NCBI GenBank assembly: GCA_016937995.1
Contig: JAFGVM010000079.1
Coordinates: 1 to 15,376, forward strand
Reading direction: 5' to 3'
DNA from: Candidatus Delongbacteria bacterium
GTDB taxonomy: Bacteria > UBA4055
Length of the DNA stretch: 15,376 nt
In this document: positions 1 to 6,606 of the stretch, one piece after another
Position numbering within the stretch: position 1 is the stretch's first letter
Layout of the letters: every line of letters starts with the position of its first letter
Program-made: the position numbers and the translations under genes
The notes under the pieces: model-generated
Databases searched by the model: none
What the model saw: only the letters and a program-made list of their open reading frames with translations
Told to the model about the DNA's origin: nothing

Positions 1-57
1 CTCTGTCTCCTCCTCGGAAGTAGTCAATTCTTCTATCCGTTCGTCAATTTTTTTCAT
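1..57 (-). CDS. N-terminal fragment of a gene leaving the window
   Basis: Reading leftwards from the ATG at 57, 19 codons are open to the window edge and give MKKIDERIEELTTSEEETE, a charged, probably helical start. An in-frame TAA lies three codons upstream of the ATG, so no longer start is available. No Shine-Dalgarno is obvious, which is unlike the neighbouring genes. A CTGTGGATAAATTAA element at 101-115 lies about 45 bases upstream and matches an element at the promoters of the next two genes. The family cannot be told from 19 residues, and a chance open stretch is possible. Confidence 0.4.
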   Translation of the reverse strand, partial: MKKIDERIEELTTSEEETE

Positions 58-100
58 AAGGTAAATTTAATCTATTGTAACTATCAATGCAATTTAAATA

Positions 101-115
101 CTGTGGATAAATTAA
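101..115 (-). promoter_or_regulatory. CTGTGRATAAATTAA element with DnaA-box match (copy 1)
   Basis: Positions 101-115 read CTGTGGATAAATTAA on the plus strand, differing at one base from the CTGTGAATAAATTAA found at the promoters of the 446-aa and 316-aa genes. Its minus strand contains TTATCCACA (102-110), a perfect match to the DnaA-box consensus TTATNCACA. Unlike the other copies there is no TTGACA-like hexamer 17 bp upstream; that position falls in the terminator stem. It may be part of the control region of the gene starting at 57, or coincidence. Confidence 0.35.
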
Positions 116-141
116 TAAAAAAAGGGAGCACAAGCTCCCTT
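113..141 (-). terminator. Intrinsic terminator of the 446-aa outer-membrane-type gene
   Basis: AAGGGAGC at 122-129 pairs perfectly with GCTCCCTT at 134-141 around an ACAA loop. On the minus strand the stem is followed by a T-run (A-run 117-123 on the plus strand). It sits 23 bases beyond the stop codon at 164-166. Confidence 0.85.
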
Positions 142-163
142 CAAAACGAACTGCATTTCATTC

Positions 164-1504
164 CTAATTGAACATATAAACAAGTCCCAGTGCCATATTG
201 CTTAAAGGATCTTGATCAAAAGTAAGCTGACCAACTGTTGTTTCAAATTCGATCTTGAAATTACCATTTTGAAGCGCAGCACCAGTTGTAACACTTACAT
301 TTTCAAAAGTTGGGTCAGTCCATGAATCTTCATAATCAAAATCATCATCTTCATCATTATCCCAGCTGTAGTAGCTCCACACATTATCAAATGTTTTATT
401 GAATCCACCCCATAGTTGTACGGAGTTAAATCCCCACCATGTTTTAGGATCGATCTCTTTAGTTAGTTCAACTCCCATTCTATAAGTTGGAAGCAAAGTC
501 ATTCTTGTTTCATATCCTTCTTCAGACCATGTGTTTATCTCATTAGTTCTTCCCTGAGAAATGCTTTGATATCTGAATTCGAATTCATTATATACATTCA
601 CGCCAGCTGCAGGTTTGTAATGAATGCCTGATCCCAAAGTAAAGTTCATCAGAGATCCGTCAAATTTTACTGCCTCAAATACATCTGGAGCAGTCTCTGT
701 GTCTTGCGAAGAAGCAAATGAGAAATAATTAAATTTCATGTACGGAGCATAATCTACTTTGTCCCCTTTTGCATAATATCTACCGTTCAATCCGAAATTC
801 ATGATACCATCACAATTCATAATACCTTCTTCATACTGATCAACACCATCAACAGTATATTCTGAACTGAAACTCCAGATATCAAAATCAATACTTGCAT
901 CAACAAAGTGATTCTCATCCAATACCATTGTTGCTCCCCAGGTAGTCTCTAGTCCCCAAAAACTGTTGTTCCAATCGTAATCCCAACCCAAAGAATCATT
1001 GTAATCTTCTTCATCAGAATTACCATTCGAGTACATTTTAATACCCAGTCCGGCTATTAAGTTATCATTGATCCCGATAGCAAAATTAGAGTTTATTCTG
1101 TTAGTGGATTCATAAGCCATGTTCCAAAAACCATTTGGATCATAATTATTTGCCGGCCAAAAATCCAATCCAACATAATCAAAAACGTCATTCACTGTAA
1201 CCATTGAGTTCTGCTCAGCTGAAATCTGCCATGCCATTGGCATTGGTAATTCAACAAAATTATTCAGATTGAATCTTGCAAGACCCCAGACATCACCACC
1301 AGCTTTACCTAACCATGCACCTTCCTGACCGGTTAACAATCTTTGCGGGAAATCAGCAAAGTTTGATGTTTCTACTAGAGAGTAAATACCACCCATGGCA
1401 TTAACTCTTAGATTCGGTACCTCACTTGTAATACCATTTGAGAACTGAGCATTTGCAAATCCGAACATTGCAAAGATGCTAAGAATCATTACAACTTTTT
1501 TCAT
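164..1504 (-). CDS. Predicted outer-membrane beta-barrel protein, 446 aa, family not recognised
   Basis: The protein starts with a typical Sec signal peptide: MKK, then a hydrophobic stretch at 4-17, with a likely cut after ANA19 leaving an N-terminal Gln. The mature part alternates short hydrophobic/aromatic strands with polar turns rich in W, Y, N and D and ends in LVYMFN, consistent with an outer-membrane barrel. Two strongly acidic segments, around 163-178 (DEEDYNDSLGWDYDW) and 382-393 (DNDEDDDFDYED), look like surface loops, and metal-ion binding is conceivable. The start is supported by GGGAG eight bases upstream. It is a single-gene unit with its own promoter (1586-1614) and terminator (113-141). 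There is no sequence kinship with the paralogous pair next door, although it shares their neighbour's promoter and leader. Function unknown; porin-like or surface roles are guesses. Confidence 0.8.
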   Translation of the reverse strand: MKKVVMILSIFAMFGFANAQFSNGITSEVPNLRVNAMGGIYSLVETSNFADFPQRLLTGQEGAWLGKAGGDVWGLARFNLNNFVELPMPMAWQISAEQNSMVTVNDVFDYVGLDFWPANNYDPNGFWNMAYESTNRINSNFAIGINDNLIAGLGIKMYSNGNSDEEDYNDSLGWDYDWNNSFWGLETTWGATMVLDENHFVDASIDFDIWSFSSEYTVDGVDQYEEGIMNCDGIMNFGLNGRYYAKGDKVDYAPYMKFNYFSFASSQDTETAPDVFEAVKFDGSLMNFTLGSGIHYKPAAGVNVYNEFEFRYQSISQGRTNEINTWSEEGYETRMTLLPTYRMGVELTKEIDPKTWWGFNSVQLWGGFNKTFDNVWSYYSWDNDEDDDFDYEDSWTDPTFENVSVTTGAALQNGNFKIEFETTVGQLTFDQDPLSNMALGLVYMFN

Positions 1505-1585
1505 TTTATTCTCCCTTTATTTATTTTACTTCTTTTTCTCCTATTTTTACGCATAAAATTCGCGTCATGTTAATAACCTGTGAAT

Positions 1586-1614
1586 AAATTAAACAAACAA
1601 GTAGTATTTGTCAA
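1586..1614 (-). promoter_or_regulatory. Sigma70-type promoter of the 446-aa gene with DnaA-box match
   Basis: On the minus strand, TTGACA (1609-1614), a 17-bp spacer and TAATTT (1586-1591). A transcript would have a leader of about 75 nt. The -10 region overlaps TTATTCACA (1579-1587), which matches TTATNCACA. The leader carries ACGC...GCGT arms (1549-1552 and 1562-1565) and an AGGAGAAAAAGA box (1531-1542) before the true Shine-Dalgarno. The same arrangement recurs before the 316-aa gene. Confidence 0.7.
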
Positions 1615-1673
1615 GGATTATTTTATATTAGATCAAGGCTAATCTGTACCATATTCTATTAATATTACAATAT

Positions 1674-1702
1674 AAAAAAAGCCGGTATAAGACCGGCTTT
1701 TT
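1674..1702 (-). terminator. Intrinsic terminator of the 316-aa gene
   Basis: GCCGGT (1681-1686) pairs with ACCGGC (1692-1697) around ATAAG. Flanking A-run (1674-1680) and T-run (1698-1702) extend the stem and provide the U-tract in either direction. It lies 20 bases past the stop codon at 1722. Confidence 0.9.
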
Positions 1703-1721
1703 ACTACTATTTGTAGTTCTA

Positions 1722-2672
1722 TTACTTCTTAATAAGATTCAAAGTGTACTCAGCACCTACTGTAAAAGTCATAATTGGATCAGTTTCATTATCTTTTGTC
1801 ATGTCCATCCAGTATCCAAATCCAGCGAAGATATCAAGTTCCGGCATTACATAGTAGTTTACACCAGCTCCAATAGCGAAATCGCTTTCACCGTCAACAT
1901 CAGAATCTTCAGGCATTACCATCATATAATTCAATCCGGCTTCAAGGTTGAACTGCTCAGTAAAATCCTTTACAAAGTCAACACCTATATTAAGATCAGC
2001 ATCTTTTGCACCTGTGTCTTCATTCATCTGCATTCTGTACTTTAAGTAAGGTTTAACCATCATTGCATCTTTGTAATATGCATAAGCACCTTCAACACCG
2101 AAATATGCCGGAACGAAATCTATTGCATCTTCACCATCAACAGATTTCATCAGTCCCATCTGATAGAAAGCATCGAATAATATTCCATCTTCAAACAGAT
2201 CCCATGGAGTTAATCCATGTACATAAACCTTTCTTGTATCGTATCCAAAAGCTGCTTTAAGGTTCATTCCCATTGTTGGAATTGCATCAAGACCGTCAAC
2301 ATCGCTAGCAACATTAGTGTAAGAGAAAGGTAGTTCTACTTTAACGAACAGATTACTTGGAAGGTAAAGTTTACCCATTGGTTTAAGATCGAAATACATC
2401 TTTCCGTAAGAAGCAGCATCTACAGCTTCACCATCATTTGACACTTTCATCATCTCATAACCTAGATCACTGTAAAGATACAGCTTGAACATGTCAGAAG
2501 GCTTACCTTCAAACTGATAATCAACTGCTGGTACATACAGTCCCATACCTGTTGTTTTATCCTGCATTGAGTAATCAAGACCTACCAGTCCAGCTAACTG
2601 ATTTCTTGTGATGTCCATTGAATACGATGCTGCTAGCAACATTATTACTGCCAGTGTTAAAAATTTCTTCAT
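1722..2672 (-). CDS. Predicted outer-membrane beta-barrel protein, 316 aa (paralog 1 of a tandem pair)
   Basis: The signal peptide is MKKFLTLAVIMLLAASYS with cleavage near residue 18. The mature protein is made of alternating strands and short acidic turns, as in 12-16-strand outer-membrane barrels, but no named family is recognised. It is clearly paralogous to the 334-aa protein encoded at 3095-4099. Shared landmarks in the same order are ITxNxLxG (21-28), VDYxFE, LFKxY..GYxMxKVxxDGEA (about 61-83), YDxRK (144-148), LTPWDxFExG (154-163), MMVKxxLxYxxQxN, and a C-terminal MDxTxD segment. AAGGAG precedes the ATG. Its promoter (2758-2786) and terminator (1674-1702) define a monocistronic unit. 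The shared LTPWDxFExG block is the best family signature for database comparison. A surface or transport role is inferred only from the fold. Confidence 0.8.
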   Translation of the reverse strand: MKKFLTLAVIMLLAASYSMDITRNQLAGLVGLDYSMQDKTTGMGLYVPAVDYQFEGKPSDMFKLYLYSDLGYEMMKVSNDGEAVDAASYGKMYFDLKPMGKLYLPSNLFVKVELPFSYTNVASDVDGLDAIPTMGMNLKAAFGYDTRKVYVHGLTPWDLFEDGILFDAFYQMGLMKSVDGEDAIDFVPAYFGVEGAYAYYKDAMMVKPYLKYRMQMNEDTGAKDADLNIGVDFVKDFTEQFNLEAGLNYMMVMPEDSDVDGESDFAIGAGVNYYVMPELDIFAGFGYWMDMTKDNETDPIMTFTVGAEYTLNLIKK

Positions 2673-2757
2673 CCTTCTCTCCTTTTTTTATTTTTTAGCT
2701 CTTTTTCTCCTCTCTCTAACGCATAAAATATTTGCGTTTTGTTAGCAACCTGTGAAT

Positions 2758-2786
2758 AAATTAAACAAATGTTTACCATTTGTCAA
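2758..2786 (-). promoter_or_regulatory. Sigma70-type promoter of the 316-aa gene with DnaA-box match
   Basis: Minus-strand TTGACA (2781-2786), 17-bp spacer and TAATTT (2758-2763). A 23-bp block (2747-2769) is identical to the block at 1575-1597 before the 446-aa gene. It includes TTATTCACA (2751-2759), a TTATNCACA match. The leader holds a 6-bp hairpin, AACGCA (2718-2723) with TGCGTT (2733-2738), then the AGGAGAAAAAGA box (2700-2711) also found in the other leader. Confidence 0.75.
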
Positions 2787-3030
2787 TAGTTTTTTTTATT
2801 TGAATCATAGCTGATTTAAGTTAGTGTAAGTTTCAACCCAGAAATAACTTGTCAATAAGTCCATAATTCCTTTTCCATTTTTTTTGCTAACAATTGTATT
2901 TTAATATCATCTGTTCTATTACTCTGTGACACAGGTCACAACATCAACTTAAAGGCTTATCTTAACAATTTATGTTGTATCCTTTAAATCAAGTTTATGT
3001 TTTGTCATTTATTTTTGTAAAATACAGAAC
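2787..3030. other. Long intergenic control region between the paralogous barrel genes
   Basis: No open reading frame of note lies here. It holds a perfect TGTGA-N6-TCACA palindrome (2925-2940) and a second minus-strand TTGACA (2850-2855) without a convincing -10. There are also distant inverted arms ACAACAT (2938-2944) and ATGTTGT (2972-2978). It lies upstream of the 316-aa gene promoter and beyond the terminator of the 334-aa gene, so any control function should act on the 316-aa gene. Confidence 0.4.
2925..2940. promoter_or_regulatory. CRP/FNR-family operator-like palindrome
   Basis: The sequence TGTGACACAGGTCACA is TGTGA-N6-TCACA, the exact CRP half-site arrangement, with arms that extend to 6 bp (TGTGAC/GTCACA). 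Its centre lies about 180 bp upstream of the predicted start of transcription of the 316-aa gene, farther than classical CRP activation sites. Binding by a CRP-type regulator is inference from the consensus. Confidence 0.5.
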
Positions 3031-3059
3031 AAAAAAAAGACCGGTCTATTACCGGTCTT
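3031..3059 (-). terminator. Intrinsic terminator of the 334-aa gene
   Basis: AAGACCGGT (3037-3045) and ACCGGTCTT (3051-3059) form a perfect 9-bp stem around CTATT. On the minus strand it is followed by an eight-base T-run (A3031-3038). It lies about 35 bases after the stop codon. Confidence 0.9.
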
Positions 3060-3094
3060 AATATATTCATTAAATATAGTTTCTCAACGGATAC

Positions 3095-4099
3095 TTACTT
3101 AAACATCACTGCTCCACCAACTTCAAACTTAAAATTAGGTTCTGCAGTATCACTTGTCAAGTCCATATCCAATTCGAACGCTCCGTAAACATCGAACAGA
3201 GGTAATGGATAATAGTGTCCGTGTGCTCCAAAAACAAAGTAGTTGTAGCTGCCATAACCAAATGCATCGGTCATTTCAAGTTCTTTTACTCTAAATCCCA
3301 AGTTAGCGCCTGCGTTAACCTCTTTGATGATATCATAAGCAAATAGAACACCAAGATCGATAGTTGTATCCTTACCACCCTCGCTCCAATCCGGATTTAA
3401 CTGGTACAAATAGTCAAGTGACATTTTTACCATCATGTTTTCTTTTTTTACTAAATGGGAATAACAACCTGAAATTCCCATAAATCTTGGCTCTGTAGTA
3501 AGATATGCATTACTTTCTTCAGGATCAGATACGGTTTTGATCAGATGCTCATCATAGGTAAGGTATGCTGCCCAACCCTGCTCAAAGCTATCCCATGGTG
3601 TTAATAAATGCTGATCAATTTTTCTGTTATCATAACCTAAATTAAAAGAAATGTCAACTGTTCTGATATGTTCTGCTGGTGCTGGATTCTCTTTTTGAGG
3701 ACTGATACTTCCTGAATAGATAGGCAATGCACCTTTTGCAAAAAAACCGTCCATTGTAAGCAATTGCTTAGGGAAATAAAATTTCAACATAGGTTTCACA
3801 CTGAAGTAGAACTCTGTCGCATATCTGTCATAACCTATTGGAGCTTCACCATCAACAGTTACTTTATACATTTTATAACCGATGCTTGGATGAGCATAAA
3901 TTTTGAAAAGTTTTCCAAGCATGATCTCGAATTTGTAGTCGACATAAGGAATGTTAACATTGGTCAGCTCATTAGATGGATCACCAGCATCGAAATTATA
4001 GAAATACTTTACTCCTCCGACTAACTCGTTTTTAGTAATTCCTGCAAACATCGAAACTGAGAACAGAAATACTGCTATTATTACTACAGATTTCCTCAT
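3095..4099 (-). CDS. Predicted outer-membrane beta-barrel protein, 334 aa (paralog 2 of a tandem pair)
   Basis: The signal peptide is MRKSVVIIAVFLFSVSMFA with cleavage near residue 19, so the mature protein begins GITKNELVGG, matching the start of its paralog (DITRNQLAGL). The alignment runs the whole length: VDYKFE (53-58), LFKIY...GYKMYKVTVDGEA (64-86), GYDNRK (155-160), LLTPWDSFEQG (165-175), NMMVK (221-225) and the C-terminal FDVYGAF/MDLTSD segment. It is about 18 residues longer, mostly in turns. AAGGAG sits eight bases before the ATG. It has its own promoter (4162-4190) and terminator (3031-3059), so the duplication kept each copy as a separate transcription unit. Unlike the 316-aa gene it lacks the CTGTGRATAAATTAA element and the hairpin leader. 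Function is not known. Confidence 0.8.
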   Translation of the reverse strand: MRKSVVIIAVFLFSVSMFAGITKNELVGGVKYFYNFDAGDPSNELTNVNIPYVDYKFEIMLGKLFKIYAHPSIGYKMYKVTVDGEAPIGYDRYATEFYFSVKPMLKFYFPKQLLTMDGFFAKGALPIYSGSISPQKENPAPAEHIRTVDISFNLGYDNRKIDQHLLTPWDSFEQGWAAYLTYDEHLIKTVSDPEESNAYLTTEPRFMGISGCYSHLVKKENMMVKMSLDYLYQLNPDWSEGGKDTTIDLGVLFAYDIIKEVNAGANLGFRVKELEMTDAFGYGSYNYFVFGAHGHYYPLPLFDVYGAFELDMDLTSDTAEPNFKFEVGGAVMFK

Positions 4100-4161
4100 T
4101 TTCGTTCTCCTTGATTTTTATTTTAATTTATATTATTCTGCTTTCGAATTTATAGCTTTTT

Positions 4162-4190
4162 AATTTAACTACGTGACAAGCTTAAGTCAA
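4162..4190 (-). promoter_or_regulatory. Sigma70-type promoter of the 334-aa gene
   Basis: Minus-strand TTGACT (4185-4190), 17-bp spacer and TAAATT (4162-4167), the same geometry as the two downstream barrel genes. The leader is about 55 nt. No hairpin or DnaA-box match is seen. Confidence 0.6.
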
Positions 4191-4248
4191 GTTAAAAATT
4201 CACAAACAAATCTTTTTCTCTTTAAAATTTTAGTTTATTTTCAACTAT

Positions 4249-5025
4249 TTAATCCGGCAACTTTACTTTAGATGAAAAATACGCCAATATTTTTCTCGGA
4301 AGTAACTTAGAAATGATTCGGAGCAAATTCATATCCAATCCATATACTGAAACAGATCTTCTCTTCAATATATCCACCATTGCTTTTCTAATAACCAGTT
4401 TTGGATCTCTTATTGAAAGACCGTTTACTTTATTTCCTTTAACAGATTTAAAAAACTCAGTACCGGCTGGTCCGGGACATACAGCAGTTACACTGATATT
4501 CTTGTGTCTTAACTCTTCTTTCAGTGAGTATGAAAAACTTAGTATGAAAGCTTTTGAAGCAGCATAGACCGCAAAATATGGTAATGGAGCATAAGCTGCT
4601 GAAGAAGCAACGTTAGCGATGTAACTGCCCTCACTCATGTAAGGGAGTACTAATTTGGTGACCATTACCTGTGCTTTCACATTGACATCAATCATTTTCT
4701 CATTGTAATCATCATCTGAATATTCAAATTTCTCTGTTTTTCCAAATCCTGCATTGTTTATCAAGAACTTAACTTCAGGTTTTTCCTTTTCCAGTAATTT
4801 CTTTATTTTCGATATTCCTTCTTTGCTGGAAAGGTCCGAAACGATCACTAAACTCTTTGCGTTTTTTAACTGTTTTGAAGTATTTAAAAGTTTTTGTTCA
4901 CGACGAGCTATAAGCCAGATCTCTTCAATCTCTCTTAAACTATCTATCCGCTTTGAAAATTCTACCCCAAAACCGGATGATGCACCTGTAATTATTGCGA
5001 TCTTTTTATTTTTGTTAATTTGCAT
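4249..5025 (-). CDS. Short-chain dehydrogenase/reductase, DltE/COG0300 type
   Basis: This is a classical single-domain SDR of 258 aa using NAD(P)H; the substrate is unknown. The Rossmann glycine motif is TGASSGFG (13-20) and the NNAG motif is at 90-93. The catalytic tetrad is N115, S141, Y154 and K158 (SSAAYAPLPYFAVYAASK), followed by the PGPAGTEF motif. The basic R41/R42 after the second strand hints at NADP preference (inference). The start codon lies inside the end of the RNase G gene (ATGCAAATTAA, an 11-base overlap) and only a weak AAGAG precedes it, so translation is probably coupled. It is the last gene of the five-gene operon. No clear terminator follows before the promoter of the 334-aa gene. 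Confidence 0.9.
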   Translation of the reverse strand: MQINKNKKIAIITGASSGFGVEFSKRIDSLREIEEIWLIARREQKLLNTSKQLKNAKSLVIVSDLSSKEGISKIKKLLEKEKPEVKFLINNAGFGKTEKFEYSDDDYNEKMIDVNVKAQVMVTKLVLPYMSEGSYIANVASSAAYAPLPYFAVYAASKAFILSFSYSLKEELRHKNISVTAVCPGPAGTEFFKSVKGNKVNGLSIRDPKLVIRKAMVDILKRRSVSVYGLDMNLLRIISKLLPRKILAYFSSKVKLPD

Positions 5026-6568
5026 ACTCTTTTGTTATCTCTTTATCAGTTCCATGTTCGTAGCATTTAAAATCATACAGATTCAGTGAATTATTTATTA
5101 TCAAATTTATCTTGATCCAGTTTTTGATCATCATTTCCTGGATCACGTTGTTCTTTTTATCTTCAAGAAATCTCTTAAGTTCTCTGTTGACGGCAATATC
5201 AACCATTGAATTACTGGTCATGAATTTGTAATTCTTAAGCCATCTGTCCAATTGGATTGAGATACTTTCTTTGGACTGGACAATACCTTTTCCGGAACAG
5301 GTTGGACAATCTTCAAAAATGGTCTGTACTATTGAAGGTTTTAATCTCTGGCGTGTCATTTCAACTAAGCCGAATCTACTTATTGGCTCTATACTCGATT
5401 TTGCTTTGTCTAATTTAAGTGAATTCTTCAATTCATTAAAAACTTTCAGTTTATTCTCATTATCATTCATATCGATAAAATCAATAATGATCAGACCTCC
5501 CATATCCCTTAGCCTAAGTTGTCTGGCGATCTCACCTGCTGCTGCCATATTTATATTAAAACTGTTCTCTTCATGGGATCTTTTTTTTACATACCTTTTA
5601 CTGTTGACATCAATAGCTACGAGAGCTTCTGTGTGATCAATTACTATTGAGCCACCGTTCTTTAAGAATACCTCTCTGGAAAGACTCTTGTAGTAGTCCT
5701 TATTTATATTATGATATTTATCGAAAATAGGATCACCATCATCATGCAAAAATAAATTCCCCTCTAATTCCGGAGCGTTGTTTCTGATGTATTCAAGTAT
5801 ATCATCATAAAGGTCCTGTGAATCAACGATCATTCTTGATACATCCTCGTTAAAAAGGTCCCTTACTATACTCGCAGCAAGATCATCATCCTTATACAGA
5901 AGAGTGGGTTTCTCTGCCTTTTTATATCCTTTTACTACCTTCTTCCATATGTTATATGTGTTTATAATATCGTTAGTGAATGCCTGAATGTCTTTTTTTT
6001 CAGCAGCAGTTCTTACTATCACACCAAAATTATCCGGTATTAAATTTTTTACTATTTTATTTAACTTTCTTCTAACAGCAGGATTACTGATTTTCTTTGA
6101 AATTTTCACACCTCTGTCATTTGGGATCAGAACAACATACCTGCCTGGAATTGTTACATTGGAAGTGATCCTAGGTCCTTTACTGCCAATTGATTCTTTT
6201 ATTACCTGAACCAGTACTTTATCATTTTTCTTTAATTTCTTTTTTGATTCTTCCTGAATTTCGATCATTGTAATATCTTCATCGATCGATTGGAAAGAAT
6301 ATTTACCGTTAAGTATATCGGATGGTAACAGATCATTTTTAAAATCTCCGAGATGAGAAAATCCGTTTTGTACATCTCCTAATACAACGAAAACTGAATT
6401 CATTCCATCCAGTATGTTATCTACATAGCCTGCATAAATGTTCCCAATACTTCTTTCATTTTCAGGCCTTTCAATAAACATCTCAACTAATTTGCTGTTC
6501 TCAACGATCGCAACTCTGGTTTCCTTTGTGGAAACATTTATTAGAATCTCTTTTTCAATATCGCTCAT
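5015..6568 (-). CDS. rng: Ribonuclease G (RNase E/G family)
   Basis: This endoribonuclease processes rRNA and turns over mRNA by cutting AU-rich single-stranded RNA near 5'-monophosphate ends. The 517-aa protein carries an N-terminal S1 domain (about 38-130) with the family's IGNIYAGYVDNILDGMNSVFVVLG start. The DNase-I-like catalytic segment holds the two metal-binding aspartates D320 (VAIDVNS) and D363 (IIIDFIDM). The zinc-link CPTC (C421, C424) is followed by SGKG. There is no long RNase E scaffold tail, so RNase G fits better than RNase E. AGAGGT precedes the ATG. The gene follows the MCE gene by 38 bases and overlaps the SDR gene. This linkage with envelope genes recalls the co-location of rng with cell-envelope genes in proteobacteria, but the partners here differ. 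Confidence 0.95.
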   Translation of the reverse strand: MSDIEKEILINVSTKETRVAIVENSKLVEMFIERPENERSIGNIYAGYVDNILDGMNSVFVVLGDVQNGFSHLGDFKNDLLPSDILNGKYSFQSIDEDITMIEIQEESKKKLKKNDKVLVQVIKESIGSKGPRITSNVTIPGRYVVLIPNDRGVKISKKISNPAVRRKLNKIVKNLIPDNFGVIVRTAAEKKDIQAFTNDIINTYNIWKKVVKGYKKAEKPTLLYKDDDLAASIVRDLFNEDVSRMIVDSQDLYDDILEYIRNNAPELEGNLFLHDDGDPIFDKYHNINKDYYKSLSREVFLKNGGSIVIDHTEALVAIDVNSKRYVKKRSHEENSFNINMAAAGEIARQLRLRDMGGLIIIDFIDMNDNENKLKVFNELKNSLKLDKAKSSIEPISRFGLVEMTRQRLKPSIVQTIFEDCPTCSGKGIVQSKESISIQLDRWLKNYKFMTSNSMVDIAVNRELKRFLEDKKNNVIQEMMIKNWIKINLIINNSLNLYDFKCYEHGTDKEITKEYAN

Positions 6569-6606
6569 TTTACCTCTATTTATAATTCTTTAGCTATTAT
6601 ACCGAT

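Noticed and set aside
1504-1571. Small open frames in the leader of the 446-aa gene, one ending ATGA on its start codon
   Set aside because: No Shine-Dalgarno precedes them, and in the matching leader of the 316-aa gene the equivalent frame stops after two codons, so they are not conserved.
2063-2260. Plus-strand open frame inside the 316-aa gene
   Set aside because: Antisense shadow of a gene with a clear signal peptide, ribosome site and paralog; no ribosome site or recognisable protein.
2938-2978. Inverted arms ACAACAT and ATGTTGT as a possible RNA hairpin
   Set aside because: The 27-base loop is long and the arms are A/T-rich; I expect such pairs by chance here, so it is only mentioned in the region entry.
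5271-5636. Plus-strand 121-codon open frame inside rng
   Set aside because: Lies opposite the conserved catalytic region of RNase G; hydrophobic composition is the usual result of reading the opposite strand of an AT-rich gene.
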